From LMUY01 sp964245075 (GTDB lineage: Bacteria; Pseudomonadota; Alphaproteobacteria; Acetobacterales; Acetobacteraceae): a stretch of 14,258 nt of DNA. Below the pieces are notes generated by a model that saw only the letters and a list, made by a program, of their open reading frames with translations, did not search any database and was not told the DNA's origin. Shown here piece by piece: positions 1-6,529 of this stretch. The stretch is taken from NCBI GenBank assembly GCA_964245075.1, contig CAXTLC010000094.1:1-14258 (forward strand), given 5' to 3'. The translations under genes were made by a program, and so were the position numbers. Position 1 is the first letter of the stretch. Each line of letters begins with the position of its first letter.

Positions 1-586
1 CATGCCCCAGCTCAAGCAGCCGCTCATTGGCCAAATCCGCCCAGCGCTCCCGCCACTCTCCCAGCAGCGCCCGATCGTTCCAGCCCACCACCTTCTTGCC
101 GAAGCCAGCGCCCTCCCTTTCCTCCTGCCCGTCTTTCCCCGGCACCACTTCCCGCATGGTGAGCATGACGTGCGCGTGCGGCTGCTCGCCCCCGTCCCGC
201 GCCTGCGTCCAATGCACATTCACATCCGCCACCATGCCTCGCGCCACGAACTGCTCGCGGACGAAGTCCTGTGCCAGCCGGATCGCCTCGGCCTTGCCCA
301 GTTCGCGCGGCAGGGAGATTTCAATATCGCGGGCGAGCTGCGCGTCCTTCCGCTTCTCGCCGGCCTCAACCTCGTTCCACAGCACGCCACGGTCCAGCCA
401 GCGGGCGGGGGCGCCGTCTGACAACATGATTTCCCGATGCACAACGCCGGCCTTGTCGGTGTAGTCGTGGTCGCGGTCGAGTCTGTCATCGTGCAGCCGC
501 TCGCCGGCGCGGTAGGCGGCCGAGGCGATGGCGCTGCGCCCGCCGGAGCGGCCGATCACTTTGGCGCTGAAGTGGTAGATGGCCAG
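1..586 (-). CDS. mobA: MobA/TraA-type (MobQ) relaxase, N-terminal catalytic part, cut by the window edge
   Basis: This gene encodes the DNA-nicking transesterase that would start plasmid transfer at oriT. The frame is open from a TAA at 623-625 to position 1. Counting from a CTG codon at 584-586 the protein begins L-A-I-Y-H-F-S-A-K, the usual MobA/TraA start with CTG in place of ATG. The motif SAAYRAG holds the probable catalytic Tyr25, and QPHAHVMLT is the metal-binding His motif, comparable to NPHCHLM in RSF1010 MobA. No ATG, GTG or TTG lies between the TAA and the CTG, and a GGAG is placed 8 nt before the CTG, so I take CTG as the start. The first in-frame ATG would remove the catalytic Tyr. 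The frame continues at 14258 if the molecule is circular. It diverges from traC across the probable oriT. Confidence 0.9.
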   Translation of the reverse strand, partial: MAIYHFSAKVIGRSGGRSAIASAAYRAGERLHDDRLDRDHDYTDKAGVVHREIMLSDGAPARWLDRGVLWNEVEAGEKRKDAQLARDIEISLPRELGKAEAIRLAQDFVREQFVARGMVADVNVHWTQARDGGEQPHAHVMLTMREVVPGKDGQEEREGAGFGKKVVGWNDRALLGEWRERWADLANERLLELGH

Positions 587-638
587 GGCGGAAGCTCCGG
601 ATCGGCTGCTGCGTCGGTCAGCTTAGCGGCAGCAGCGC

Positions 639-672
639 AGGTTGTGCAACAACCTATAAGCGCGCATTTACC
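639..672. other. oriT: Probable origin of transfer (oriT) of MobQ type
   Basis: A 7-bp inverted repeat (AGGTTGT / ACAACCT, loop GCA, 639-655) is followed at once by ATAAGCGCGCATTTACC (656-672). The reverse strand reads GGTAAATGCGCGCTTAT, close to the RSF1010/R1162-type core GGTAAATGCGCCCT. It lies between the divergent relaxase and traC, where MobQ plasmids carry oriT. The nicked strand and base cannot be fixed by reading alone. Confidence 0.6.
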
Positions 673-800
673 TAATGACCTTCACTGCGCTCCGGTCGGC
701 AAATGACGATATTCAAGCGTAAGCTGGCGGTCCGAATGGTTGGCAACGGGTTCTGGCAGTTGCTAGGTTGGCTGGATCGTTCACGAACCGAGGTAGACCA

Positions 801-1130
801 ATGGCCCGCAAACCACGCGACTACGATGCCGAACTCCAGGCCCTCATGGAGCGCGCTAAGAAGGTCAAGACGCAGAAGACCACGCAGCTTGGCGAACTGG
901 TCCAGGTGGTCGGTGCCGATGCCCTACCCATGGAAGCACTGGCCGGGGCGCTCCTTGCCGCCGTCGAGCAATCCAAGAAGACACCCGAAGCCGTTGGGAG
1001 GTGGACCGAACGCGGGCAATCTTTCTTTCAGCAGGGCGGCAAGCGGGGGGCCAAACAAAAATCCGGCGACACTGCTGGCGGAGCTGCTGAAGACAGTGGC
1101 TCAGTCAAAGCGTCTGGACGTGCTGCGTAA
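801..1130 (+). CDS. traC: TraC-like conjugal transfer/mobilisation protein
   Basis: The 109-aa product starts MARKPRDYDAELQALMERA and has a Lys-rich helical N-terminus, then a segment around GADALPMEALAGALLAAVEQ and RWTERGQSFF. This is the pattern of the small TraC accessory proteins encoded opposite MobA/TraA relaxases on alphaproteobacterial plasmids. In that family it is thought to help assemble or stabilise the relaxosome at oriT. I chose ATG 801 because it gives the family N-terminus and a GAGG sits about 7 nt upstream; the longer reading from 768 adds residues without family resemblance. The C-terminus is low-complexity (Lys/Gly/Ala) and overlaps the start of traD. Family recognition is from memory. 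Confidence 0.75.
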   Translation: MARKPRDYDAELQALMERAKKVKTQKTTQLGELVQVVGADALPMEALAGALLAAVEQSKKTPEAVGRWTERGQSFFQQGGKRGAKQKSGDTAGGAAEDSGSVKASGRAA

Positions 1131-1473
1131 CCGTTTGGACCGGGATCGTGCACGCGACGATAAGCGCCAATGGGTGCAGGACAGGCGCGCGCGGACACGG
1201 CATCTGATCGAGCTTGGCGGCCTGGTGCAGAAAGCCGGGCTGGTCGAGTTGGTGGCCGATGATCGCGCGACCCTGCTTGGGGCGTTCCTCGAACTCGCGG
1301 CGCGGATGAGCGGGCACGAGGACGAACACCAAGGGGTGAGCCAGGCTGATCTTCTGCTGCGATGGCGGCGAAGGGGATTGCGCGCGTTTGACGCCGATAG
1401 GGAAGCGGCAGGCGCGGACGCAATGGGCAGGAGAAAGGAAGACGGGCAAACGGAGGAGGCGTTGCAGCGGTAG
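1096..1473 (+). CDS. traD: TraD-like conjugal transfer protein
   Basis: The product has about 125 aa. It contains the signature stretch RRARTRHLIELGGLVQKAGL followed by VADDRATLLGAFLELA and ends RWRRRGLRAFDADRE plus a polar tail, which is the small TraD family that accompanies TraC and the relaxase (not the large TraD/TraG coupling ATPase). It probably acts as an accessory protein at the relaxosome. The start is uncertain: GTG 1096 is chosen because it overlaps the traC stop by about 35 nt and gives near-normal family length; GTG 1120 is an alternative. Longer readings in this frame run through traC in another phase and are not believable. The TAG stop lies in one arm of the hairpin shared with the convergent antitoxin gene. 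Confidence 0.7.
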   Translation: MAQSKRLDVLRNRLDRDRARDDKRQWVQDRRARTRHLIELGGLVQKAGLVELVADDRATLLGAFLELAARMSGHEDEHQGVSQADLLLRWRRRGLRAFDADREAAGADAMGRRKEDGQTEEALQR

Positions 1474-1503
1474 CACGGAGCCGGCTGGTTGCCGCCGTGC
1501 TAC
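1470..1503. terminator. Bidirectional hairpin between convergent traD and higA
   Basis: GTAGCACGG (1470-1478) and CCGTGCTAC (1495-1503) form a perfect 9-bp stem around a 16-nt loop. Both stop codons (traD TAG at 1471-1473, antitoxin TAG at 1502-1500) lie within the arms. There is no clear T-run on either side, so it may slow or process transcripts rather than act as a strong intrinsic terminator. Confidence 0.55.
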
Positions 1504-1802
1504 GCGGCAGCCCGCTCAATCTGCATCTGCACGTCCAAACCAGCGCGCGCGGCCAGCACCGTTAGGGCGTCAAGGCTGAAGTTGTTGATGCGTCCGCGCA
1601 GCAGGTCGTTAAGCCGCGGCTGCGTCACTTCCAGCCGTCTAGCCGCGATAGCCTGGGTGGCCTTCCACTCCCCTACCGCCTGCCGAATGGCGGTCATGAG
1701 TTCGGAACGTAGGCGCATGTTGGCGGCCTCGGCAGGGCTGTCCTCCAAGGCGTCCCATACGCTCGCAAACACTTGGCCGGGAATACCGTCTGCCTCGGTC
1801 AT
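1500..1802 (-). CDS. higA: HigA-type XRE antitoxin
   Basis: The 100-aa protein has a helix-turn-helix of the XRE/HigA2 type (COG5606-like) in residues about 35-85. Recognisable stretches are LRSELMTAIRQAV, QAIAARRLEVTQPRLNDLLRGR and FSLDALTVLAARAGLDVQMQI. It would bind and neutralise the upstream toxin and repress the shared promoter. Its ATG overlaps the toxin stop by 4 nt (ATGA at 1799-1802), so the two are translationally coupled with the toxin first, the higBA order. Length is normal for the family and no residues look missing. The gene converges on traD with 26 nt between the stops. Confidence 0.88.
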   Translation of the reverse strand: MTEADGIPGQVFASVWDALEDSPAEAANMRLRSELMTAIRQAVGEWKATQAIAARRLEVTQPRLNDLLRGRINNFSLDALTVLAARAGLDVQMQIERAAA

Positions 1803-2125
1803 GGTCTGCTCCGTGTCAGTTCTCTCAATCGCGCTTCCGCCAAATCCAAATCCCGCTTGGCCGTGGCCTGCGTCTTCTTCTGGAAGGCGTGCAGCACATA
1901 GACCGCCTCGGGGCGGGTCATGAGATAGATCACCCGGAACGCACCCGCATGGTCGCGTATCCGGACTTCCCGCACTCCCGCTCCGACGCTTGGCATCGAT
2001 TTCCAGTCGTCCGGATCAAGCCCGCGCTGCACCTGGTCGAGCTGATGCCCAGCTTCCCGCCGCGCCGTCTCTGGGAAAGCCCGAAGGTCGTCGAGAGACG
2101 ATCCGAGGAAGGACAACAGCTTCAC
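1799..2125 (-). CDS. higB: HigB-type (phage Gp49-like) toxin
   Basis: The 108-aa protein belongs to the RelE-like Gp49/HigB superfamily: SLDDLRAFPETARREAGHQL, then GAGVREVRIRDHAGAFRVIYL and AVYVLHAFQKKTQATAKRDLDLA. These are the usual helix pair, beta-sheet and C-terminal basic helix of ribosome-dependent mRNA interferases. The cognate antitoxin follows in the same operon. The start is GTG at 2125. The -10 box TATACT (2135-2140 on the reverse strand) ends only 9 nt before this GTG, and no Shine-Dalgarno sequence is visible, so the transcript may be almost leaderless. This module probably stabilises the plasmid by post-segregational killing (inference). Confidence 0.87.
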   Translation of the reverse strand: MKLLSFLGSSLDDLRAFPETARREAGHQLDQVQRGLDPDDWKSMPSVGAGVREVRIRDHAGAFRVIYLMTRPEAVYVLHAFQKKTQATAKRDLDLAEARLRELTRSRP

Positions 2126-2134
2126 GCAAACAGC

Positions 2135-2163
2135 AGTATATCAGAATTGATATAGGCGGTCTA
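2135..2163 (-). promoter_or_regulatory. higBA promoter with palindromic operator
   Basis: On the reverse strand TAGACC (2163-2158) and TATACT (2140-2135) are separated by exactly 17 bp. Between and over them lies the perfect palindrome TATATCA-GAAT-TGATATA (2137-2154), the expected HigA autorepression site. The -35 box overlaps the stop codon of the MerR gene upstream. Confidence 0.7.
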
Positions 2164-2565
2164 GGCTGGCGACAACGCCTCGATAATCCGGCACTCCGCG
2201 ACGGTGCCGTGTCCGCACTGGCCGATGATCTGGCGCAACTCGTGCCCGAGTGCCGCGAGGTCAGCGACTTTGCGCTCCACCTCGGCCAGATGACCGCGCG
2301 CAATCAGGTCGATTTCTTCGCACGGTCGGTCACGCTGATCCGACAACCGTAACAGCTCACGCACCTGGTCCAAGGAAAAACCAAGATCGCGGGCACGGCG
2401 CACGAAGCTCAACCGCTCCAGGTGTTCACGGCCATAGGCTCGGTAGTTCCCGCCTGTCCGGGCTGGCGCTGCCAGCAAGCCGATGCGCTCGTACCAACGC
2501 ACCGTCTCCACTTTCGTGCCAGTCGCGCGCGCCAGCTCACCAATGCCGAACGTGTCACTCGCCAT
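2161..2565 (-). CDS. MerR-family metal sensor, ZntR/CadR-like
   Basis: The 134-aa protein starts MASDTFGIGELARATGTKVE. Residues 6-70 form the winged helix (ETVRWYERIGLL, NYRAY), 71-112 the dimerisation helix, and the C-terminal loop has C117, H119 and C125, with C82 at the start of the long helix. This spacing matches the Cys/His set of ZntR/CadR-type Zn, Cd or Pb sensors better than the three Cys of Hg-specific MerR. It is divergent from two CDF efflux genes, with a MerR-type promoter between them, so it probably activates them when metal is high. Exact metal (Zn, Cd, Co, Pb) cannot be read from sequence. Confidence 0.87.
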   Translation of the reverse strand: MASDTFGIGELARATGTKVETVRWYERIGLLAAPARTGGNYRAYGREHLERLSFVRRARDLGFSLDQVRELLRLSDQRDRPCEEIDLIARGHLAEVERKVADLAALGHELRQIIGQCGHGTVAECRIIEALSPA

Positions 2566-2568
2566 GCC

Positions 2569-2599
2569 TTGACCCTGTAGTGGCTACAGGGTGCATGTG
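2569..2599 (+). promoter_or_regulatory. MerR-type promoter/operator of the CDF operon
   Basis: TTGACC (2569-2574) is followed after 19 bp by a weak -10 around 2594-2599. The spacer holds ACCCTGTAG-TGG-CTACAGGGT (2572-2592), a perfect 9-bp inverted repeat. Long spacers with a central dyad are the signature of MerR-activated promoters, and the sequence resembles CadR/PbrR operators. Confidence 0.8.
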
Positions 2600-2633
2600 G
2601 GCGGTCACGCCGAAGCTGTCGAGGTGACCCGCC

Positions 2634-3290
2634 ATGCCCTGCTGCAATGAATCGAGCTGCGCCAGTAACGCCAAGCAGGCTTTGGATAGCCCGCGCTGGC
2701 GTCGGGCGTTATGGATCGCGCTCGCGGTCAATGCCGGGTTCTTCCTGGCCGAAATCATCGCCGGTGCTGCGGCCGGCTCGGCCGCCCTGCAAGCCGATGC
2801 GCTGGACTTCCTGGGGGATACCGCGAACTACGCGATCAGCCTCGGCGTAGTTGGCATGGCGCTCGTCTGGCGCTCGCGGGCGGCCTTGCTGAAAGGCTGG
2901 ACCCTGATTGTCCTGGCGCTTTGGGTGCTGGGCAGCACGGCCTGGCACGCCTGGTTCGGCACCCTGCCCCGTGCGGAGGTGATGGGCGTGGTCGGCACGG
3001 CCGCGCTGCTGGCCAATGGCGGCGTGGCCCTGATGCTCTACCGATTCCGCACTGGGGACGCGAACATGCGTTCGGTCTGGGTCTGTTCACGCAACGACGC
3101 CATCGGCAATCTGGCCGTCATGGTGGCGGCGGCCGGCGTGTTCGGCACCGGCACCGGCTGGCCGGACCTGATTGTGGCCGCGATCATGGGCGGCCTGGGG
3201 CTGTCGGGGGGCCTGAGCATCGTTCGGCAAGCGCAGGGTGAGCTGGACCGTAGCCGGCTTCCCTCCTCCATCACGGCCGGAGCGGCATGA
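2634..3290 (+). CDS. Short cation diffusion facilitator (CDF) transporter
   Basis: The 218-aa membrane protein has an N-terminal Cys cluster (C3, C4, C9), then about six predicted transmembrane segments, and ends soon after the last one, so it lacks the cytoplasmic C-terminal domain of typical CDF proteins of about 300 aa. The TM2 metal motif is D58-xxx-D62 (in LQADALDFLGD) rather than HxxxD or DxxxD with flanking His. The TM5 position reads C151-xxx-D155 (CSRNDAIGN) where HxxxD is usual. It is probably a metal/proton antiporter in the inner membrane. ATG 2634 has GAGGTGA about 7 nt upstream. Its stop overlaps the next CDF gene by 4 nt (ATGA). Substrate is not predictable from the motif. Confidence 0.85.
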   Translation: MPCCNESSCASNAKQALDSPRWRRALWIALAVNAGFFLAEIIAGAAAGSAALQADALDFLGDTANYAISLGVVGMALVWRSRAALLKGWTLIVLALWVLGSTAWHAWFGTLPRAEVMGVVGTAALLANGGVALMLYRFRTGDANMRSVWVCSRNDAIGNLAVMVAAAGVFGTGTGWPDLIVAAIMGGLGLSGGLSIVRQAQGELDRSRLPSSITAGAA

Positions 3291-4288
3291 TGGGCGACCA
3301 CGGGCACGACCACGACAGCCACGATCATCATGGCCATGACCATGACGGACACGATCACGGGCACGCGCATGGTCCAGGGGGCCATCACCATCATCAGCCT
3401 CCGGCCGGGTTTGACGGCGCTTTTGCATTAGGAGCCGCGCTGAACGCGGCATTCGTCGTTGCCGAGGTCGTTTTCGGCTTGGCTGCCCACTCAGTCGCGC
3501 TGCTTGCCGACGCGGCGCACAATCTTGGTGACGTGCTGGGTCTGCTGCTCGCCTGGGGTGCGGTTTGGCTGGGCCGGCGCCGCCCGACGCGCGAGCGGAC
3601 CTATGGCTATGGCCGCAGCTCAATCCTGGCCTCATTGACCAATGCCGTCGTGCTGCTGGTCAGCGTCGGCGCTATTGCCGTCGAAGCGGTCCAGCGCCTC
3701 GCGGCCGGCGTGCCTTCGGGTCAGGTTGGCGGCAAGACAGTCATGGCGGTTGCCGCCGTCGGCATCGCGGTCAACGGGGTCACGGCCTGGCTGTTCGCGC
3801 GCGGTCGCAAAGGGGACCTGAACGTGCGGGGGGCCTTCCTGCACATGGCGGCGGATGCTGCTGTTTCGGCCGGCGTGGTCGTCGCTGGCCTCGTCATCCT
3901 GCTGACTGGCTGGGCCTGGCTTGATCCCGTGGTCAGCCTGGGCATCGCCGCCCTGATCCTGGTTTCAACCTGGGGCCTGCTGCGCGACAGCGTGAACCTG
4001 GCGCTCGACAAGGTGCCGGAAGGCGTGAAGGCCGATGAGGTGCGAGCCTATCTAAGCGCCTTGCCGGGGGTGACCGAAGTGCATGATCTGCACATCTGGG
4101 GCCTGTCCACGACCGAGACGGCATTGACGGTACACCTGGTGCGCCCTGGTCTGGGCACCGATGACGCCCTTCTCCGCCGCGCGTGCGACGATCTGCGTGA
4201 CCGTTTCGGCGTGGGCCACGCCACGTTTCAAGTTGAAGAAGGCGATCCTGCCCAGCCGTGTGCCCTTGCACCGGAGCATGTCATATAG
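3287..4288 (+). CDS. czcD: CzcD/ZitB-type CDF zinc/cadmium/cobalt exporter
   Basis: The 333-aa protein opens with a histidine-rich stretch (16 His in residues 5-36) thought to bind or buffer metal. Six transmembrane segments follow. The transport site is canonical: LADAAHNLGD in TM2 and FLHMAADAAVS in TM5, i.e. HxxxD in both. The cytoplasmic C-terminal domain is complete (VKADEVRAYLSALPGVTEVH, DLHIWGLSTTETALTVHL). It would export Zn2+, Cd2+ or Co2+ in exchange for H+. It overlaps the previous CDF stop by 4 nt, so the two are co-translated and could form a pair; ATG 3290 is an equally possible start. The gene symbol is by family, not by proven function. Confidence 0.92.
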   Translation: MMGDHGHDHDSHDHHGHDHDGHDHGHAHGPGGHHHHQPPAGFDGAFALGAALNAAFVVAEVVFGLAAHSVALLADAAHNLGDVLGLLLAWGAVWLGRRRPTRERTYGYGRSSILASLTNAVVLLVSVGAIAVEAVQRLAAGVPSGQVGGKTVMAVAAVGIAVNGVTAWLFARGRKGDLNVRGAFLHMAADAAVSAGVVVAGLVILLTGWAWLDPVVSLGIAALILVSTWGLLRDSVNLALDKVPEGVKADEVRAYLSALPGVTEVHDLHIWGLSTTETALTVHLVRPGLGTDDALLRRACDDLRDRFGVGHATFQVEEGDPAQPCALAPEHVI

Positions 4289-4326
4289 ATCAGGCTGAGC
4301 GGCATCGAAGTGGTGGGAGACTGTTC

Positions 4327-4566
4327 GTGAGTGAGTTCCCGCGTGTCGAAGCGTTCCGGCGCGAGCTGCGCGCCCTGCCCTTCCCCCGGCTTGATGATGC
4401 CGAGCTGGCGCACCTGCGCGCCCGGCTGCTCGTCGGCCACCATAACAACGCCATTGAGGGTATCGAGCCATCGCCGGAGACGGCGGCACTATGCGAGATG
4501 TTCTTGCAGGAGCGCGCCCCCCTTCCCGTGTCAGAACCCTTCGTTGACCGGTTTTTCCGGGAGTAG
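4327..4566 (+). CDS. Small VbhA-like protein, possible antitoxin without toxin
   Basis: The 79-aa product starts at GTG 4327, which has GGGAG 7 nt upstream; a longer reading from 4258 overlaps the CDF gene and is less likely. The first half is helical (VEAFRRELRALPF, DAELAHLRARLLVG). The centre, HHNNAIEGIEPSPETAAL, resembles the small VbhA-type antitoxins of Fic enzymes, whose inhibitory motif is (S/T)xxxE(G/N). Here Asn stands in the Ser/Thr position and EG is kept. No Fic gene is present in the window. The gene lies 38 nt after the CDF operon and 6 nt before a HigA-like gene, probably in the same transcript. The assignment is tentative; the gene itself is well supported. Confidence 0.6.
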   Translation: MSEFPRVEAFRRELRALPFPRLDDAELAHLRARLLVGHHNNAIEGIEPSPETAALCEMFLQERAPLPVSEPFVDRFFRE

Positions 4567-4572
4567 CCGGCG

Positions 4573-4926
4573 ATGCAGGTTCAAGGGTTCGCGGACGTGT
4601 TCGATGCCCTGGCCGATACGCCGGCCGAAGCGGCGGACCTGAAAGCCCGCTCCGATCTGCTTTCGGCCCTGAGTGACCGGGTGAAGGCGTGGAAGCTGCC
4701 GCGATCGTCGGCGGCAACGCGGCTGGGGATCACGCCTGCCCGGCTGGACGACGCACTGCACGGCAAGCTCGGCAGGTTTTCCCGCGATGACCTGGTGAGC
4801 CTCACAGCGGCGGCCAAGCGGCGTGAGGCCACCCAAAGCCTCCCCGATCACGGCAGGGTGCCAAGCCCGGCAACGACCCTCAAGACCGCCTGCGGCGCCG
4901 CTGCGCGGTTGCTGCGCAAGCCTTGA
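4573..4926 (+). CDS. Orphan HigA-like XRE antitoxin with altered C-terminus
   Basis: The 117-aa protein begins MQVQGFADVFDALADTPAEA and carries the same XRE/HigA2-type fold as the antitoxin at 1500-1802 (LKARSDLLSALSDRV, SAATRLGITPARLDDALHGK, FSRDDLVSLTAAA). After SLTAAA the expected short strand (GLxV-type ending) is replaced by about 37 basic, low-complexity residues, as if the end had been lost and the frame ran on into flanking DNA. No HigB-like toxin is adjacent. GGGAG lies 9 nt before ATG 4573. It could be a remnant, a stand-alone regulator, or an antidote against toxins of related plasmids. Confidence 0.72.
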   Translation: MQVQGFADVFDALADTPAEAADLKARSDLLSALSDRVKAWKLPRSSAATRLGITPARLDDALHGKLGRFSRDDLVSLTAAAKRREATQSLPDHGRVPSPATTLKTACGAAARLLRKP

Positions 4927-5396
4927 CCGTCGCCGCCAGCCTCGGCCGCGAAACCGCGTCGGGGCGGGAAACATACAAGGGAAGCACGCCGCCGCTGGCG
5001 TCGAACGGGAAACGGATCAGGCTACGCCATCCTTGGGGGCTTGCTGGACGCCCTTGCTCTCTTGTCAGCCCCGCTTGCCTGCCTTGTCGCTCTCAATGCC
5101 CACAGCGCCCGATTTTCCCGAGTCTCACGGCTGTTTCTCCACTACCTTCCTGTTAAGCCGCTTTCTGTTCGACCCGCCGGAGGCGTCTGGTCGAAAGTCG
5201 GGGCGCTTTCTGCCCCGACGCCATCCAGCAGACACGGCGCGCAGGGACGGTCAGGGATGCCGAAGGCACCGCGAAGCGGCGGGAGCCGAAGGCGGACGTC
5301 CTTGACGGTCCCGAGCACCGTGGCACCGCCAGTTGTCCACAGGGCGAGCTGCGCCAGCTACCGGGAAAAACTATTGGTAAGAGTCTATAGGTTTTA
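4927..5396. other. Non-coding stretch before the iterons
   Basis: I see no believable gene here in any frame. The part nearest the iterons has a DnaA-box-like TTGTCCACA (5333-5341, one mismatch) and an A/T-richer run (5362-5396) that could serve as the unwinding element. A hairpin lies at 5197-5219. The rest (4927-5190) has no recognised structure and could be the remains of the sequence that truncated the HigA-like gene. Confidence 0.5.
5197..5219. terminator. Strong GC hairpin, possible terminator or origin structure
   Basis: GTCGGGGC (5197-5204) and GCCCCGAC (5212-5219) make a perfect 8-bp stem with a 7-nt loop. There is no T-tract. An upstream GGCGTC (5182-5187) could compete for the GACGCC at 5217-5222. 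It may end the transcript of the CDF/antitoxin operon or isolate the origin. Confidence 0.4.
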
Positions 5397-5570
5397 GGGG
5401 GTGGCGATTCAGCGTTGGAATCCGAGTCGAAGGGGTGGCGATTCAGCGTTGGAAGGGGTGGCGATTCAGCGTGGATAAGTCTCGCGATCCACAATCTAAC
5501 GGCCCTGGAATGACATGCCGGCGATCAGTTTCCTTGCACAGCCAAGGACAGGGGTGGCGATTCAGCGTTG
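5397..5570 (+). repeat. oriV: Replication origin iterons (four copies)
   Basis: The 18-bp core GGGGTGGCGATTCAGCGT occurs four times without mismatch, beginning at 5398, 5432, 5455 and 5551. Three copies continue with TG, and two with TGGAA. Start-to-start distances are 34, 23 and 96 bp, close to whole helical turns, so the bound initiators would lie on one face of the DNA. A DnaA-box-like CGTGGATAA (5470-5478, one mismatch on the reverse strand) overlaps the end of copy three. The last copy ends 11 bp from the repA stop codon, so the origin lies downstream of repA. This fits theta replication by the RepA encoded next door. Confidence 0.9.
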
Positions 5571-5581
5571 ATGGATAAAAC

Positions 5582-6529
5582 CTAAGCCAGAACAGTAACT
5601 TGCGTCTTCGGCATTGGTGGTTGTGAAGGGCGAAGAAGAATTCCGCCGGCCACTTCTTCAACGCGGGCATCTGGATAGACGGCCAGCGCCGGCCGTATGG
5701 CCTGGCGGAACTCCTTTTTGAAGTTCTTCGGGTCTGCATACTCCTGCCCAAACTGTTCCCTAAGGTTCTCCCAGCTCAACTTGACCCCCCCCGGCTTACG
5801 CACCCGGCAAAGCCGATGGGCAAGCCATGTGTAAAGATCGAGCGACAAGGCGGAGTGCTTCAACGCCCCCAAGGCGCGGTGATCCAGCGGCACCGCATGC
5901 GCCGCCAGTGTGTCAAAAAACTCCTGGCTGAGTTCCAGTAAGCCGGGCCACAGCGGGCGCTGCTCTCCGCTTGGATGCAGCCATGCTTCAAACCGGCTGA
6001 TAGGCTTAGCGTCGAGCGTGACGGCTCTACCGCCGCCCGTGAAGCCAAGGGTTAGGCGGCTGGCCGCCAGCGCCTCCATCTGGCGTTTGAACATCGTGTA
6101 GCCGCCCCGCGCGCCGCCATTGGTATCGATTCCAAGAGCAATCAGAAAATCCTTCATGCTGTCGCCAATGTGGATTTCTCGGCTCCGGGTCCGAACGGCC
6201 TCGCTGGACACATGCACCATGACTAAACGGGGGCGCGTGCCGTAGGGCAGAGGAACCTCTCGCCAGGTCCGCCCGGTCCAGAGCTTGCCGGCTTCCAGCA
6301 TCATGCTGGCACCGCCGCTGGACCGCTCGAAAACCCGACCTGGCGTGGCTTTTCGAGGCATACCAACCTGACAAAGGATCGCATGCAGAAAGTCGGCCCG
6401 GTCTGGGGCCTCCTGCATGATGGTGGCTCCCGCGGCCACTACCCGCCGCGTAGTTGGAGGCAAAGGCCGCGTCTGCCCAAACAGGTCTAGGACTTCGCCA
6501 TTGCCGGCAGGGGGAGTGTCCTCCTCCAT
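5582..6529 (-). CDS. repA: Plasmid replication initiator RepA
   Basis: The 315-aa protein belongs to the RepA_C family of plasmid initiators found on many proteobacterial plasmids. Recognisable parts are RADFLHAILCQVGMPRK near residue 45, SGGASMMLEAG, the DNA-binding winged-helix region around MKDFLIALGIDTNGGARGGY, and the C-terminal ALSLDLYTWLAHRL and FGQEYADPKNFKKEFRQAI. It should bind the four iterons just downstream and open the origin for host DnaB. The ATG at 6529 overlaps the stop of the small par gene by one base (TGATG), no good ribosome site is visible, so translation is probably coupled. Being third in parA-parB-repA, its level would follow Par autoregulation. Confidence 0.92.
   Translation of the reverse strand: MEEDTPPAGNGEVLDLFGQTRPLPPTTRRVVAAGATIMQEAPDRADFLHAILCQVGMPRKATPGRVFERSSGGASMMLEAGKLWTGRTWREVPLPYGTRPRLVMVHVSSEAVRTRSREIHIGDSMKDFLIALGIDTNGGARGGYTMFKRQMEALAASRLTLGFTGGGRAVTLDAKPISRFEAWLHPSGEQRPLWPGLLELSQEFFDTLAAHAVPLDHRALGALKHSALSLDLYTWLAHRLCRVRKPGGVKLSWENLREQFGQEYADPKNFKKEFRQAIRPALAVYPDARVEEVAGGILLRPSQPPMPKTQVTVLA

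Noticed and set aside
703..1473. 256-aa reading over traC and traD
   Set aside because: Only its last third looks like a protein family (TraD); the first part is traC in the wrong phase.
4927..5190. Possible coding remnant after the HigA-like gene
   Set aside because: No frame gives a recognisable family segment or a ribosome site.
5443..5751. Minus-strand reading with repeated STLNRHP residues
   Set aside because: The repeat is the iteron DNA read as protein; it overlaps repA and the origin.
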